From: Psychroflexus longus
GTDB taxonomy: Bacteria; Bacteroidota; Bacteroidia; Flavobacteriales; Flavobacteriaceae
Assembly: GCF_020164595.1 (NCBI RefSeq)
Contig: NZ_JAIQZE010000010.1
Coordinates: 1-64,000 of the forward strand
Length of the DNA: 64,000 nucleotides
Direction of reading: 5' to 3'
Shown here: piece by piece, positions 26,659 to 35,162 of the stretch
Numbering within the stretch: the first letter of the stretch is position 1
Layout: each line of letters starts with the position of its first letter
Program-made: the position numbers and the translations under genes
Notes under the pieces: model-generated
Told to the model about the DNA's origin: nothing
The model's input: only the letters and a program-made list of their open reading frames with translations
The model's database searches: none

Positions 26659-28035
26659 ATGAAAACTAACCAAGCTACCCATTTTGAGATTTCTGAGAGA
26701 AAAATACTACTTAGAATTTTTGATGTGGTTTTTGTTTGGATCGCCCTCTATATAACTACAGAAAGCTCCGCGTTCACTTATTTTCCATTCAAAGACAATG
26801 TATGGACTTGGTTAGTCACGCTGGGTTTTTACATTTTATTGTTTGGAACTGTTTTCGAAATTTATGATTTGCAAAAAGCTGAGTCCAGAAAGGCTACAGT
26901 AAAAAATGTAGTGTTCACTAGCTTGCTTGTTACCTTATTTTTTCTGCTTACACCTATTTTCTCTCCTCCACTTCCAGATAACCGATTTCAAATCATCTAT
27001 TTTTTTGGAATAATTCTTTTTACTCTATTGGTTTGGAGATTCCTTTACATAGGCTTAATTGCTTCACCTAGATTCTTTAAAAGAGTTTTGATCGTTGGTG
27101 ATGATGTTGATATTGATAAAATTGGAAATGATTTGTTATCGAATGACCCTAATTATGAAATCAAAGGTTTTATAAGTACTAAAGAAAGGACATCTGTCAA
27201 TTTTGAAGCTTACAAACTTAGTGATCTGCAAAATGTTGTCCAGGCCCGTAAAGTAGGGGAGATTGTAGTTGCAAATTCTATGGATGGTTTGAGTTCCGAG
27301 CTTTATCAGGCTTTGACACCTCTTCTTAAGACAGGATTTCCAATTAAAGCCTATGCGCATGTTTATGAAGAAATCACCAGTAAAGTGCCCATTCAATATA
27401 TCAACAACGATTTTTATTTTTATTTTCCTTTTAGTAGAAGCAATCAGAATCGACTTTATCTTTTATACCATAGAATAGTCGATATTCTAATGAGTTTAAT
27501 TGGTTTGATTTTTGGTGTTTTCTTTTTGCCTTTGGTATTGCTTGGTAACTTGATAGGAAATAGGGGTAGTCTATTTTACAAGCAATTAAGGTTAGGAAAA
27601 TCCGGTAAGGAGTTTTATATAATCAAATTCAGATCTATGATCAAAAATGCTGAGACTGATGGTGCTCAACTTGCTTCGAAAGGTGATGTAAGAATCACAA
27701 AATTCGGAAATTTTTTAAGAAGAAGTCGACTTGATGAAATCCCTCAGTTTTTTAATGTGTTGAAAGGAGATATGAGTTTGATCGGTCCAAGGCCGGAACG
27801 TCCTGAGTTTGTTAAAACACTTTCAGAAAAAATACCATTTTATGAAGTGAGACAAATTATAAAACCTGGTCTTACCGGCTGGGCTCAGGTGAATTCAAAA
27901 TACGCCAATTCCGATGAAGATATGATTGAAAAGCTTCAATATGACCTTTACTACATCAAGCATAGAAGTATTTTTTTGGATTTAAGAATTATTCTCAAAA
28001 CGATAAGTACGGTTATATTCTTTAGAGGTCAATAG
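26659..28035 (+). CDS. Polyprenyl-phosphate sugar-1-phosphate transferase (WcaJ/WbaP type)
   Basis: This 458-residue protein starts an exopolysaccharide or O-antigen repeat unit by moving a hexose-1-phosphate onto undecaprenyl phosphate. It has four N-terminal membrane helices, a nucleotide-binding-like central domain (RVLIVGDDVDIDKIG near residue 144), a fifth membrane helix (about residue 280) and the C-terminal bacterial sugar transferase domain with KFRSMIKNAE, RRSRLDEIPQFFNVLKGDMS and LIGPRPERPEF. No other polysaccharide gene is adjacent, so the polymer is unknown. Its stop codon directly abuts the stop of the convergent fbpC. Confidence 0.92.
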   Translation: MKTNQATHFEISERKILLRIFDVVFVWIALYITTESSAFTYFPFKDNVWTWLVTLGFYILLFGTVFEIYDLQKAESRKATVKNVVFTSLLVTLFFLLTPIFSPPLPDNRFQIIYFFGIILFTLLVWRFLYIGLIASPRFFKRVLIVGDDVDIDKIGNDLLSNDPNYEIKGFISTKERTSVNFEAYKLSDLQNVVQARKVGEIVVANSMDGLSSELYQALTPLLKTGFPIKAYAHVYEEITSKVPIQYINNDFYFYFPFSRSNQNRLYLLYHRIVDILMSLIGLIFGVFFLPLVLLGNLIGNRGSLFYKQLRLGKSGKEFYIIKFRSMIKNAETDGAQLASKGDVRITKFGNFLRRSRLDEIPQFFNVLKGDMSLIGPRPERPEFVKTLSEKIPFYEVRQIIKPGLTGWAQVNSKYANSDEDMIEKLQYDLYYIKHRSIFLDLRIILKTISTVIFFRGQ

Positions 28036-29031
28036 TTATTCGTCGAAAGCCAGAACATCCTTAGAATTAAATCCAATCTTTATGGTATTGCCTAAAACAG
28101 GTTCGTTTGTGACAACTGTAAGGTGTTCTCCATTATCAAGTTTTAGAAGTAATTGAGAGTGGGTGCCTAGAAAGGTTCTTTTGAGTATTTCAGCTTCAGA
28201 AACATAATCACAATCTTGATTTACAGTAAGGTTTTCATTTCTTATGGCATGGCAACAATCCTCCTTTAGCGGACATTTGAATGCAGTCTGCAAACCTTTA
28301 TTAAGTTGGACTGTATTCCCGAATAATGAAGCGACGTATATGGACTGTGGTTTTTTATACAAAGCTGAAGCCTCATCTTTTTGTACTAGCCTGCCATTTT
28401 GAAGAATCAGAATTTCATCTGCTACTGCTAGGGCATCCTGAGTATCATGAGTAACAAAAATAGCGGTTACACCAGTTTTTTTGATGATATTGAAAACTTC
28501 GTTTCTTAGCCTGTGCCTCATCATGGCATCCAGGTTACTGAAGGGCTCATCCAAGATCAATACAGAGGGGTTGGGAGCCAGAGCTCTTGCTAATGCAACT
28601 CTTTGTTGTTGTCCTCCAGACAATTCATGAGGATAACGTTTTTCAAAACCTTTCAAACCAACAAGGTCAAGGGTTTCTAATGCAACATCTTTTTTGGTTT
28701 TCGATTTTTTAATGCCGTAAATCACATTTTCTAAAACGGAAAGGTGTGGGAACAAGGCATATTCTTGAAATACCATCCCGACATCTCTTTTTTCTGGAGC
28801 AGTATTTTTTTTGATGGAAGCTACGAGTTGGTCTTTTATGAGGATTTCTCCATTATCTAGTTCTTCCAAGCCAGCAATCAATCTGATTAGGGTTGTTTTA
28901 CCACTCCCACTTTCACCAACTACTGCGCAGATATCTCCTTTTTTGACGAAAAAAGATATGTTATCGAGCGCTTTTACCTTTCCTTGGTCATAAGACTTTG
29001 ATAAGTTAGAAATGTTAAGTGTTGCTTGCAT
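28036..29031 (-). CDS. fbpC: Iron(III) ABC transporter, ATP-binding protein
   Basis: This 331-residue ATPase powers ferric iron import. It has Walker A GESGSGKT, the Q-loop FQEYALFPHLS, signature LSGGQQQRVALARAL, Walker B VLILDEPFSN and the switch HDTQDALAVADE, followed by a C-terminal TOBE-like regulatory domain. That domain carries an unusual cluster of Cys253, Cys259, Cys260, His261 and Cys274, which could bind metal or iron-sulfur. It overlaps the permease gene by 17 bases, so it is the last gene of an fbpA-fbpB-fbpC operon. Confidence 0.92.
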   Translation of the reverse strand: MQATLNISNLSKSYDQGKVKALDNISFFVKKGDICAVVGESGSGKTTLIRLIAGLEELDNGEILIKDQLVASIKKNTAPEKRDVGMVFQEYALFPHLSVLENVIYGIKKSKTKKDVALETLDLVGLKGFEKRYPHELSGGQQQRVALARALAPNPSVLILDEPFSNLDAMMRHRLRNEVFNIIKKTGVTAIFVTHDTQDALAVADEILILQNGRLVQKDEASALYKKPQSIYVASLFGNTVQLNKGLQTAFKCPLKEDCCHAIRNENLTVNQDCDYVSEAEILKRTFLGTHSQLLLKLDNGEHLTVVTNEPVLGNTIKIGFNSKDVLAFDE

Positions 29032-30652
29032 TCTTCAAAAGTAACTTATTTAAAAAAATTGCGGGAATTAATGCCGTTAATATTATGAGAAGAGAAGGAA
29101 GTGCTGCAGAACTTACCATTTCATCACTAGCGTATTCAAAAGCCTTAACGGCCAAAGTATTTACGTCGTAAGGTTTCATGATTAAAGTAAGCGGTAATTC
29201 CTTCAGAATATCAATGAAGACAAGAATAAAAGCACTCAATAATCCAGTTCTTATGAGGGGGAACTCAATTTTGAAGAAGGTTCTGAAGTTTCCTTTGCCT
29301 AAGACTTTAGAAGAATCAGATAAGCTTCTGTCTATTTTTAGACTAGAAGACTCTAGGGGTTGGTAGGCTACAGCTAGAAATCTTACTACATATGCATATA
29401 CTAATGCAATTAACGTCGCATTCAAAATCAGTTTTGAAGTAATATTTCTTTCGATTAACCACTTATCTAGGTATAAACTAGGTATTAAAACACCTATAGC
29501 AATTATAATCCCAGGAATCGCATAACCTAAAACACCAAGCTTTGAGGTGGTTTTAAGCAATTCAATTTTATTCCATTTTGTAAAAAAGAGTAGGAGTAGA
29601 GCTACCAAAACGGTAACCGAAGCAGTTAGAAAAGCAATGCCAAAACTTTCAAGGGTAATTGAAATAAATTCAACATTCCAAACTTTTTCTAAAGTTTGTT
29701 TTACCCAGATAACTAACTGGACAACAGGTAAAATGAAACCTAAAAAAACAGGGACAAAGCAAATTATACTAAACCAAATTTGATTACTCATTTTTGGTTT
29801 TAACCTTGAGTTGTAATTCTGCTTTGAAGATTTTGCTGAAGTGAAGTTCAGATTTCTTCTTTGCCACTTTTCGAAAAGAATTAATCCGAATACGATAATC
29901 AAAAGGATGGCTGATAAATAGATAGCAGTTTCAGGTTCTCCAAGAGAAAACCAGGATCTAAAAATCCCAGTAGTAAATGTACTTACTCCGTAATAACTTG
30001 CAGCACCGTAGTCATTCAATACTTCCATAAGTACTAAGACTAATCCTGCTATTACAGCTGGACGAGCTAGTGGGAAAATAAGTTTGAAAAAAGATTTGAA
30101 TTCACTTATTCCAAGCATTCTTGAAGCTTCGAGTAAATTGGTTGCCTGAGCTAGAAAAAAAGTTCTACAACTTACATAAACATAGGGGAAGAGTGAGATG
30201 CTGAGAACAAATGAGAGGCCGTAAATGTTCATGAATTCTATTCTGAAACTATCTACTCCCACTAATTCCATAAAGTTTGAAAATACTCCAGAATATCCAA
30301 AAACACCAGCATAAGCATAGGCCATAATATAAGCGGGGACCGACAGTGGTAAAATTAGAAGCCACTCCAATTGTTTTCTGAAAGGAAATTCAAACCTGGA
30401 AACCAGCCAAGCTGTTGTAACTCCGAAGACAATAACAATGATAGAACAGAAAATGGCTAATAGAAATGAATTTTGCAAATAGTCAAACAGTACGTAGTCT
30501 ACTATATGATTCCAGCTTTCTCCAGGACCGTCAAATAATTTGAGGCCTATGGTGAGAATTGGTATGGCTACTACTGCTAAGATTAACAACAACAAAAGAG
30601 ACCATCTATTGAGGTCTCTTTTTAGTTTGTAAAATCTATCTTTTATGTTCAA
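29015..30652 (-). CDS. fbpB: Iron(III) ABC transporter, fused double permease
   Basis: This 545-residue inner-membrane protein has about twelve helices in two homologous halves, each with an ABC permease coupling loop (EASRMLGISEFKSFFKLIFPLARPAV in pieces near residue 180, and KVLGKGNFRTFFKIEFPLIRTG in the second half). This is the usual fused FbpB layout for ferric iron. The start is TTG at 30652; a stop codon lies immediately upstream in frame, so no ATG is possible. It begins seven bases after the stop of fbpA. Confidence 0.92.
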   Translation of the reverse strand: MNIKDRFYKLKRDLNRWSLLLLLILAVVAIPILTIGLKLFDGPGESWNHIVDYVLFDYLQNSFLLAIFCSIIVIVFGVTTAWLVSRFEFPFRKQLEWLLILPLSVPAYIMAYAYAGVFGYSGVFSNFMELVGVDSFRIEFMNIYGLSFVLSISLFPYVYVSCRTFFLAQATNLLEASRMLGISEFKSFFKLIFPLARPAVIAGLVLVLMEVLNDYGAASYYGVSTFTTGIFRSWFSLGEPETAIYLSAILLIIVFGLILFEKWQRRNLNFTSAKSSKQNYNSRLKPKMSNQIWFSIICFVPVFLGFILPVVQLVIWVKQTLEKVWNVEFISITLESFGIAFLTASVTVLVALLLLFFTKWNKIELLKTTSKLGVLGYAIPGIIIAIGVLIPSLYLDKWLIERNITSKLILNATLIALVYAYVVRFLAVAYQPLESSSLKIDRSLSDSSKVLGKGNFRTFFKIEFPLIRTGLLSAFILVFIDILKELPLTLIMKPYDVNTLAVKAFEYASDEMVSSAALPSLLIILTALIPAIFLNKLLLKNASNT

Positions 30653-30659
30653 CTAAATA

Positions 30660-31688
30660 TTATTTCCAGCCTACTTTATCAAAAATAATAACAGCTTCTT
30701 TATTATTTCTGCCAAGTTCGTTTAGTGATAATTTGTCTTCTTTAAAATCCCCCCACTGCTTCAATATATCTGAAGGCTCAACATTTGGATTTACAGGATA
30801 CTCATAGTTAGATCCTGCAAATATATTTTGAGCTTCTTCTTTCAATAAGAATTCAATAAATTGAATAGCATTTTCTTTGTTTGGAGAATATTTAGCAACA
30901 CCAATACCACTCACATTAATATGTGTTCCTGTTGTTTCTTGGTTTGGGAAAAATATATTAACACTATTTCCAGCTTTTAATTCATCCTCATCTTCAGAAT
31001 TTAAAAGTTTTCCAATATAATAGGTGTTCACAATAGCTAAATTCCCAACACCATTAGCTACTGCTTTTACCTGATCCCGATCATTACCTTTAGGTGACCT
31101 AGCCATGTTATTAACTATGCCCTGGGCCCAATTTTCTGCATTCTCTTGACCTTTATTAGCTATAATAGAGGCTAAAAGAGACTGATTATAAATATTAGAA
31201 GAACTCCTAACAAGTATTTCATTTTTCCATTTATCTGAAGTTAAATCTTCATATGTAGATAATTGAGTGGAGTCTATATTTTCTTTAGAATAAGCAATCA
31301 CTCTAGCTCTTTTGGTCAATCCAACCCAGTGTCCATCTTCATCCTTTAAATAGCTGGGTACAATAGAATCTATAAGAGATGAAGAAATCGGTTGTAATAA
31401 ATCTTGAGATTTAGCTCTGTAAAGTCGACCTGCATCTACAGTTATAAGTACATCAGCAGGAGACTGCTTACCTTCAAGACTCATTTTTTGTATCAATTCA
31501 TCAGCACTGGCATTCACAATATTGAGTTTTATTCCGCTTTCTTTTTCAAAACGTTTGAATAATTCCTGATCCGATTCATAGTGTCTGTGTGTATATACAG
31601 TTAGTATTTTTTCAGATTCTTCTTTGTTTTCAGATTTACATCCGATTATTGAAACTGCAATTAGAAGTAAATAGATTATTCTTTTCAT
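30660..31688 (-). CDS. fbpA: Iron(III)-binding lipoprotein of the ABC transporter
   Basis: This 342-residue solute-binding protein has a lipoprotein signal ending IIGC (Cys17). TVYTHRHYESDQELFKRFE, SPADVLITVDAGRL and the tyrosine pair in VNTYYIGKLL match the FutA/FbpA ferric-binding group, in which tyrosines coordinate iron. It is the first gene of the iron operon. Upstream a TAAATTTG box and two ACTTATT repeats ten bases apart could be promoter and operator, respectively. Confidence 0.92.
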   Translation of the reverse strand: MKRIIYLLLIAVSIIGCKSENKEESEKILTVYTHRHYESDQELFKRFEKESGIKLNIVNASADELIQKMSLEGKQSPADVLITVDAGRLYRAKSQDLLQPISSSLIDSIVPSYLKDEDGHWVGLTKRARVIAYSKENIDSTQLSTYEDLTSDKWKNEILVRSSSNIYNQSLLASIIANKGQENAENWAQGIVNNMARSPKGNDRDQVKAVANGVGNLAIVNTYYIGKLLNSEDEDELKAGNSVNIFFPNQETTGTHINVSGIGVAKYSPNKENAIQFIEFLLKEEAQNIFAGSNYEYPVNPNVEPSDILKQWGDFKEDKLSLNELGRNNKEAVIIFDKVGWK

Positions 31689-31701
31689 AGTTTTTTATTT
31701 A

Positions 31702-31736
31702 CAAATTTATAACAACTAAACTTATTTAGACTTATT
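31702..31736 (-). promoter_or_regulatory. Candidate promoter and operator of the iron importer operon
   Basis: TAAATTTG on the minus strand (31709-31702) lies 13 bases before the fbpA ATG. The heptamer ACTTATT occurs on the plus strand at 31720-31726 and again at 31730-31736, ten bases apart and so on the same helix face, over the -33 region. An iron-responsive regulator might bind here; the motif is not a recognised Fur box. Confidence 0.35.
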
Positions 31737-31749
31737 ATTAATAATATTT

Positions 31750-31786
31750 TTGATCAAAAAAAATGACCTCAATTAAGAGATCATTT
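31750..31786 (-). terminator. Terminator after rpsT
   Basis: On the minus strand AAATGATCTC / GAGGTCATTT form a stem (one G-U pair) with loop TTAATT, followed by a U-run. It separates ribosomal protein S20 from the iron operon. Confidence 0.8.
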
Positions 31787-31805
31787 AATTATTAAACGCT
31801 TCAAC

Positions 31806-32057
31806 TTAAAGAGCTGAAACATGTTTTGTAAGTTGAGACTTCAAATTAGCAGCTTTGTTATTGTGAATAATGTTATTCTTAGCCAATTTATCGATCATTG
31901 AAATGATCTCAGGAAGACTTTTAGTCGCTTCGGACTTATCTTCTGTAGCTTTCAATCTTCTGATGGCATTACGAGCCGTCTTATGTTGATAACGATTTCT
32001 TAAGCGCTTTGCCTCGTTACTTCTTATTCTCTTTAATGCTGATTTATGATTAGCCAT
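31806..32057 (-). CDS. rpsT: 30S ribosomal protein S20
   Basis: This 83-residue basic protein binds 16S rRNA in the small subunit. [21 protein letters not shown] and the C-terminal [18 protein letters not shown] are the family's typical ends, and length is normal. It lies 26 bases after the second tRNA-Glu gene on the same strand, so it is probably co-transcribed with the tRNAs. Confidence 0.97.
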   Translation of the reverse strand: MANHKSALKRIRSNEAKRLRNRYQHKTARNAIRRLKATEDKSEATKSLPEIISMIDKLAKNNIIHNNKAANLKSQLTKHVSAL

Positions 32058-32082
32058 AACTTTAAATATAAAATTTTAATAG

Positions 32083-32154
32083 TAGTCCGTAGGGGAATCG
32101 AACCCCTGTTACCAGGATGAAAACCTGGCGTCCTAACCCCTAGACGAACGGACC
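32083..32154 (-). tRNA. tRNA-Glu (UUC), copy 2
   Basis: On the minus strand the acceptor halves GGTCCGT and ACGGACT pair (with one G-U), the anticodon stem CCAGG/CCTGG holds loop TTTTCAT with anticodon TTC, and the T arm is AGGGG-TTCGATT-CCCCT. CCA is not encoded. It is identical to the copy 33 bases upstream. Confidence 0.96.
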
Positions 32155-32187
32155 GTGTTAATAATTTATTATATGAACTTAAACTTG

Positions 32188-32259
32188 TAGTCCGTAGGGG
32201 AATCGAACCCCTGTTACCAGGATGAAAACCTGGCGTCCTAACCCCTAGACGAACGGACC
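32188..32259 (-). tRNA. tRNA-Glu (UUC), copy 1
   Basis: This has the same 72 bases, cloverleaf and anticodon TTC as the copy at 32083-32154. It is the first transcript of the cluster, 16 bases after a full-consensus promoter. Confidence 0.96.
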
Positions 32260-32275
32260 ATTAAATTTGCGAGTG

Positions 32276-32306
32276 CAAAAATAACCAATTTTTTAAATTG
32301 CACAAA
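32276..32306 (-). promoter_or_regulatory. Promoter of the tRNA-Glu cluster (TTTG-N19-TATTTTTG)
   Basis: On the minus strand TTTG (32306-32303) is followed after 19 bases by TATTTTTG (32283-32276), a full Bacteroidota consensus promoter, in the gap between proS and the tRNAs. Confidence 0.85.
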
Positions 32307-32323
32307 TGTTTTTTTGAAAAAAA

Positions 32324-33802
32324 TCAATAAGCTTTCGCGAATAAAACGCGTTGAGAAGAAAAATTGCCTGTTAAGACGCATTCACCATTTTTTTTATGAC
32401 CTTCCATAGGAATACAACGGATTGTGGCTTTTGTGATTTCTTTAATTTTTTCTTCAGTTTCTGAAGTTCCATCCCAATGTGCCGAAATAAATCCACCTTT
32501 ATTTTCAAGGATGTCTTTAAAATCCTCAAAAGTATCCACTTCAGTAATATGAGAATCTCTAAAATTCTTAGCTTTCGTAAACAATGCACCTTGAATTTCT
32601 TTAAGGAGATTGTCAATAAGGTTTTCAATACCCTCTTGATCTTCAAAAGACTTGGTAAGCGAATCCCTTCTGGCAAGTTCAACGGTTCCTTTTTCAAGAT
32701 CTTTTGGTCCAATAGCAATTCTTAATGGTATACCTTTCAGCTCATATTCTGCAAATTTCCAACCCGGCTTATGAGTAGTTCTATTATCATACTTTACTCT
32801 GATGTTTTTAGCTTTTAAGGCTTCAGCTATCGACTCTGCTTTCTCAGTGATTAGATCTAATTGTTCTTGATTTTTGAAAATAGGAACAATGACCACTTGT
32901 ATAGGTGCTAAGTTTGGCGGAAGGACTAAACCATTGTCATCTGAATGGGTCATCACTAGTGCGCCCATTAGCCTTGTTGAAACTCCCCAGCTTGTTGCCC
33001 AAACATATTCTTGTTTTCCCTGGTCTGAGGTGAACTTTACATCAAATGCTTTAGCGAAATTCTCACCTAAAAAGTGTGAAGTTCCTGCTTGTAAAGCCTT
33101 TCCGTCTTGCATTAAAGCTTCTATACAATAAGTCTCCAAAGCACCAGCAAATCTTTCACTTTCAGATTTCAAACCCTGTATCACTGGCATTGCTAGAAAG
33201 TTTTCAGCGAAATCGGCATAAAGTGAGTTTATAAGCTCAGCCTCTTCAATAGCTTCTTTTTTCGTGGCATGAGCTGTGTGTCCCTCTTGCCACAAAAATT
33301 CTGTCGTTCTTAAAAACAAACGGGTTCTCATCTCCCATCTTACCACATTTGCCCATTGGTTGATTTTCAATGGTAAATCTCTATATGATTGTATCCAACC
33401 TTTAAAAGTATTCCAGATAACCGCTTCTGAAGTAGGTCTCACTACAAGCTCTTCGTCAAGTTTAGCTTCAGGGTCAACTCTTAATTTTCCAGGTCTGTCC
33501 GGATCATTTTGTAATCTATAGTGTGTAACGACAGCACATTCTTTAGCGAAACCTTCAGCGTTTTTTTCTTCTGCTTCAAACAGAGATTTTGGAACAAATA
33601 GGGGGAAGTATGCATTTTCATGCCCAGTTTCTTTTAATCTCCTATCCAGCTCAGCTTGCATTTTTTCCCAAATGGCAAAGCCGTAAGGTTTAATAGTCAT
33701 ACAGCCTCTTACAGCTGAGTTTTCAGCCAAATCTGCCTTTACAACTAACTCGTTATACCACTTGGAGTAATCTTCTTTTCTACTTGTTAAGCTCTTTCCC
33801 AT
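32324..33802 (-). CDS. proS: Prolyl-tRNA synthetase (short type)
   Basis: This 492-residue class II synthetase charges tRNA-Pro. Motif 2 and 3 regions are seen in [36 protein letters not shown] and [18 protein letters not shown], followed by the anticodon-binding domain and a C-terminal zinc-like domain ending KAY. It is the short eukaryote/archaeon-like form without the editing insertion of the E. coli enzyme, the usual one in Bacteroidota. It is divergent from the lipoprotein gene at 33903, and a TAGTTTTG box lies on the minus strand at 33864-33857. Confidence 0.97.
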   Translation of the reverse strand: MGKSLTSRKEDYSKWYNELVVKADLAENSAVRGCMTIKPYGFAIWEKMQAELDRRLKETGHENAYFPLFVPKSLFEAEEKNAEGFAKECAVVTHYRLQNDPDRPGKLRVDPEAKLDEELVVRPTSEAVIWNTFKGWIQSYRDLPLKINQWANVVRWEMRTRLFLRTTEFLWQEGHTAHATKKEAIEEAELINSLYADFAENFLAMPVIQGLKSESERFAGALETYCIEALMQDGKALQAGTSHFLGENFAKAFDVKFTSDQGKQEYVWATSWGVSTRLMGALVMTHSDDNGLVLPPNLAPIQVVIVPIFKNQEQLDLITEKAESIAEALKAKNIRVKYDNRTTHKPGWKFAEYELKGIPLRIAIGPKDLEKGTVELARRDSLTKSFEDQEGIENLIDNLLKEIQGALFTKAKNFRDSHITEVDTFEDFKDILENKGGFISAHWDGTSETEEKIKEITKATIRCIPMEGHKKNGECVLTGNFSSQRVLFAKAY

Positions 33803-33856
33803 GCTGTTTGCTTTGGCACAAATGTTGTACCTGTGTTAATGATTATTTAGTTAGCA

Positions 33857-33874
33857 CAAAACTAATTAAATTTG
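33857..33874. promoter_or_regulatory. Back-to-back -7 boxes for proS and the lipoprotein gene
   Basis: TAGTTTTG on the minus strand (33864-33857) and TAAATTTG on the plus strand (33867-33874) are separated by two bases. If both act, initiation in one direction should hinder the other. No -33 element is evident for either. Confidence 0.4.
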
Positions 33875-33902
33875 ATAATAGTAATAATAAAAACCACAAG
33901 TT

Positions 33903-35141
33903 ATGATACAATCAAACAAAATTTTAAATTTCGTATCCTTAGGAATATTATCTGTGGTTTTCTTGACTTCGTGTTCGTCTTACAGAAATGTAAATTCTAC
34001 GTCTGATGGAATTTATGGATCTAGCGTCCCTTCGGAGACTAGAAGGTCAGTTTCTAATGAAAATACTACACAACGAAAATCCATTTCAGTTCAGAATTCA
34101 GATAACCAAACAAATACTTACTCAAAGTTCTTTCAAGATCAGGGGCAAATGATTTCTGAAGCTAGAATTTCTAATAATGAAGTATTTACTGATGTTGACA
34201 ATTATTCATCTGATGATGGCAACTATACTGAAGAGGAAAAATATTACGAAGAACCAGTGTACAATGGTAATAATGCCGGTTGGGGTACAAACCCAACTTC
34301 CGTAAGCGTTAACTACATAAATAATGGCTTTTTCGGTCCTAGTTGGGGCGGCTTTGGTTTCGGTGGACCATTCTTTGGAGGAGGCTTTTATGGCCCAAGT
34401 TGGGGTTTCGGTAGATTTGGATATGGAGGCTTTTATGGTCCAGGCTGGGGAGGATTTGGCTATGGAGGATTCGGTTATGGAGGATTTGGTTACGGCGGCT
34501 TTTTTGGCCCAGGATTCTATGGCGGAGGATTTGGTTATCCTTTTTATGGTGGTTTCTATGGTGGCGGCTTTTATGGCAGAGGATATAATGGTATAGCTTA
34601 TAATAGATACAATAGAGGGTATACAAGCAATACTAGATCTTTAACAAACTCGAGAGGTAATTATAGTAATAGATCAGGAACTGCCAGATCTAATGTTACT
34701 AGAGCAAATTCTACAAGATCTAGAGGTAACGTTACCAGAGCTTCAAGTAACAGGTCTAATGTTGCTAGAAGTACACGAACTAATACTTCAAGATATTCTA
34801 ATAGAGTAAACAACTCAAGAAGCATTGGGGTAAGAAGTTCCTCTAATTATTCAAGATCTGGAATTAGAAATTCTAATAATGTGAATGCAAGATCCAGAAC
34901 AAATTCAAGCTATTCAAACAATTCTTCTAGAGCAGGATTATATAATTCATCTTCCAGAAGTACGAGGAGTTCTGGTGTTAGATCTTCAAGCGGTTCATCA
35001 AGAAGTTCTGGTGTTAGATCTACAGGCAGCTCATCAAGAAGTTCTTCTACGAGAAGCAGTGGTAGTAGTTCAAGGTCTTCTGGAGGAAGATCATCCGGTG
35101 GAAGATCTTCTGGTGGTAGAAGTTCAGGAGGAAGAGGATAA
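33903..35141 (+). CDS. Low-complexity lipoprotein rich in Gly/aromatic and Ser/Arg repeats
   Basis: This 412-residue protein of unknown function has a lipoprotein signal ending LTSC (Cys24). After an acidic stretch near residues 95-120 comes a Gly/Phe/Tyr/Trp region (about 138-230) of units such as GFGYGGFGYGG and GPSWGFGRFG, then a Ser/Arg/Asn-rich region with SSGVRSS and a tail of repeated SSGGR ending GGRG. The DNA repeats too, with GGAGGATT-type units. The FadL-like gene follows after 21 bases and is probably co-transcribed. Such RGG-like low complexity is unusual in a bacterial envelope protein. An adhesive or phase-separating role is a guess. Confidence 0.85.
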   Translation: MIQSNKILNFVSLGILSVVFLTSCSSYRNVNSTSDGIYGSSVPSETRRSVSNENTTQRKSISVQNSDNQTNTYSKFFQDQGQMISEARISNNEVFTDVDNYSSDDGNYTEEEKYYEEPVYNGNNAGWGTNPTSVSVNYINNGFFGPSWGGFGFGGPFFGGGFYGPSWGFGRFGYGGFYGPGWGGFGYGGFGYGGFGYGGFFGPGFYGGGFGYPFYGGFYGGGFYGRGYNGIAYNRYNRGYTSNTRSLTNSRGNYSNRSGTARSNVTRANSTRSRGNVTRASSNRSNVARSTRTNTSRYSNRVNNSRSIGVRSSSNYSRSGIRNSNNVNARSRTNSSYSNNSSRAGLYNSSSRSTRSSGVRSSSGSSRSSGVRSTGSSSRSSSTRSSGSSSRSSGGRSSGGRSSGGRSSGGRG

Positions 35142-35162
35142 TTTTTAATCAAAACAGATCGA

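Noticed and set aside
32083-32259. Possible pseudogene status of one of the two tRNA-Glu genes
   Set aside because: Both copies are identical and form perfect cloverleafs.
34382-34600. Repetitive GGNTTTGG DNA that could be a CRISPR or satellite
   Set aside because: Repeats have no regular spacers and lie in a coding frame as protein repeats.
34324-34626. Frames opposite and alongside the Gly-rich repeats
   Set aside because: These arise from the periodic DNA of the lipoprotein gene and have no signal, domain or homology.
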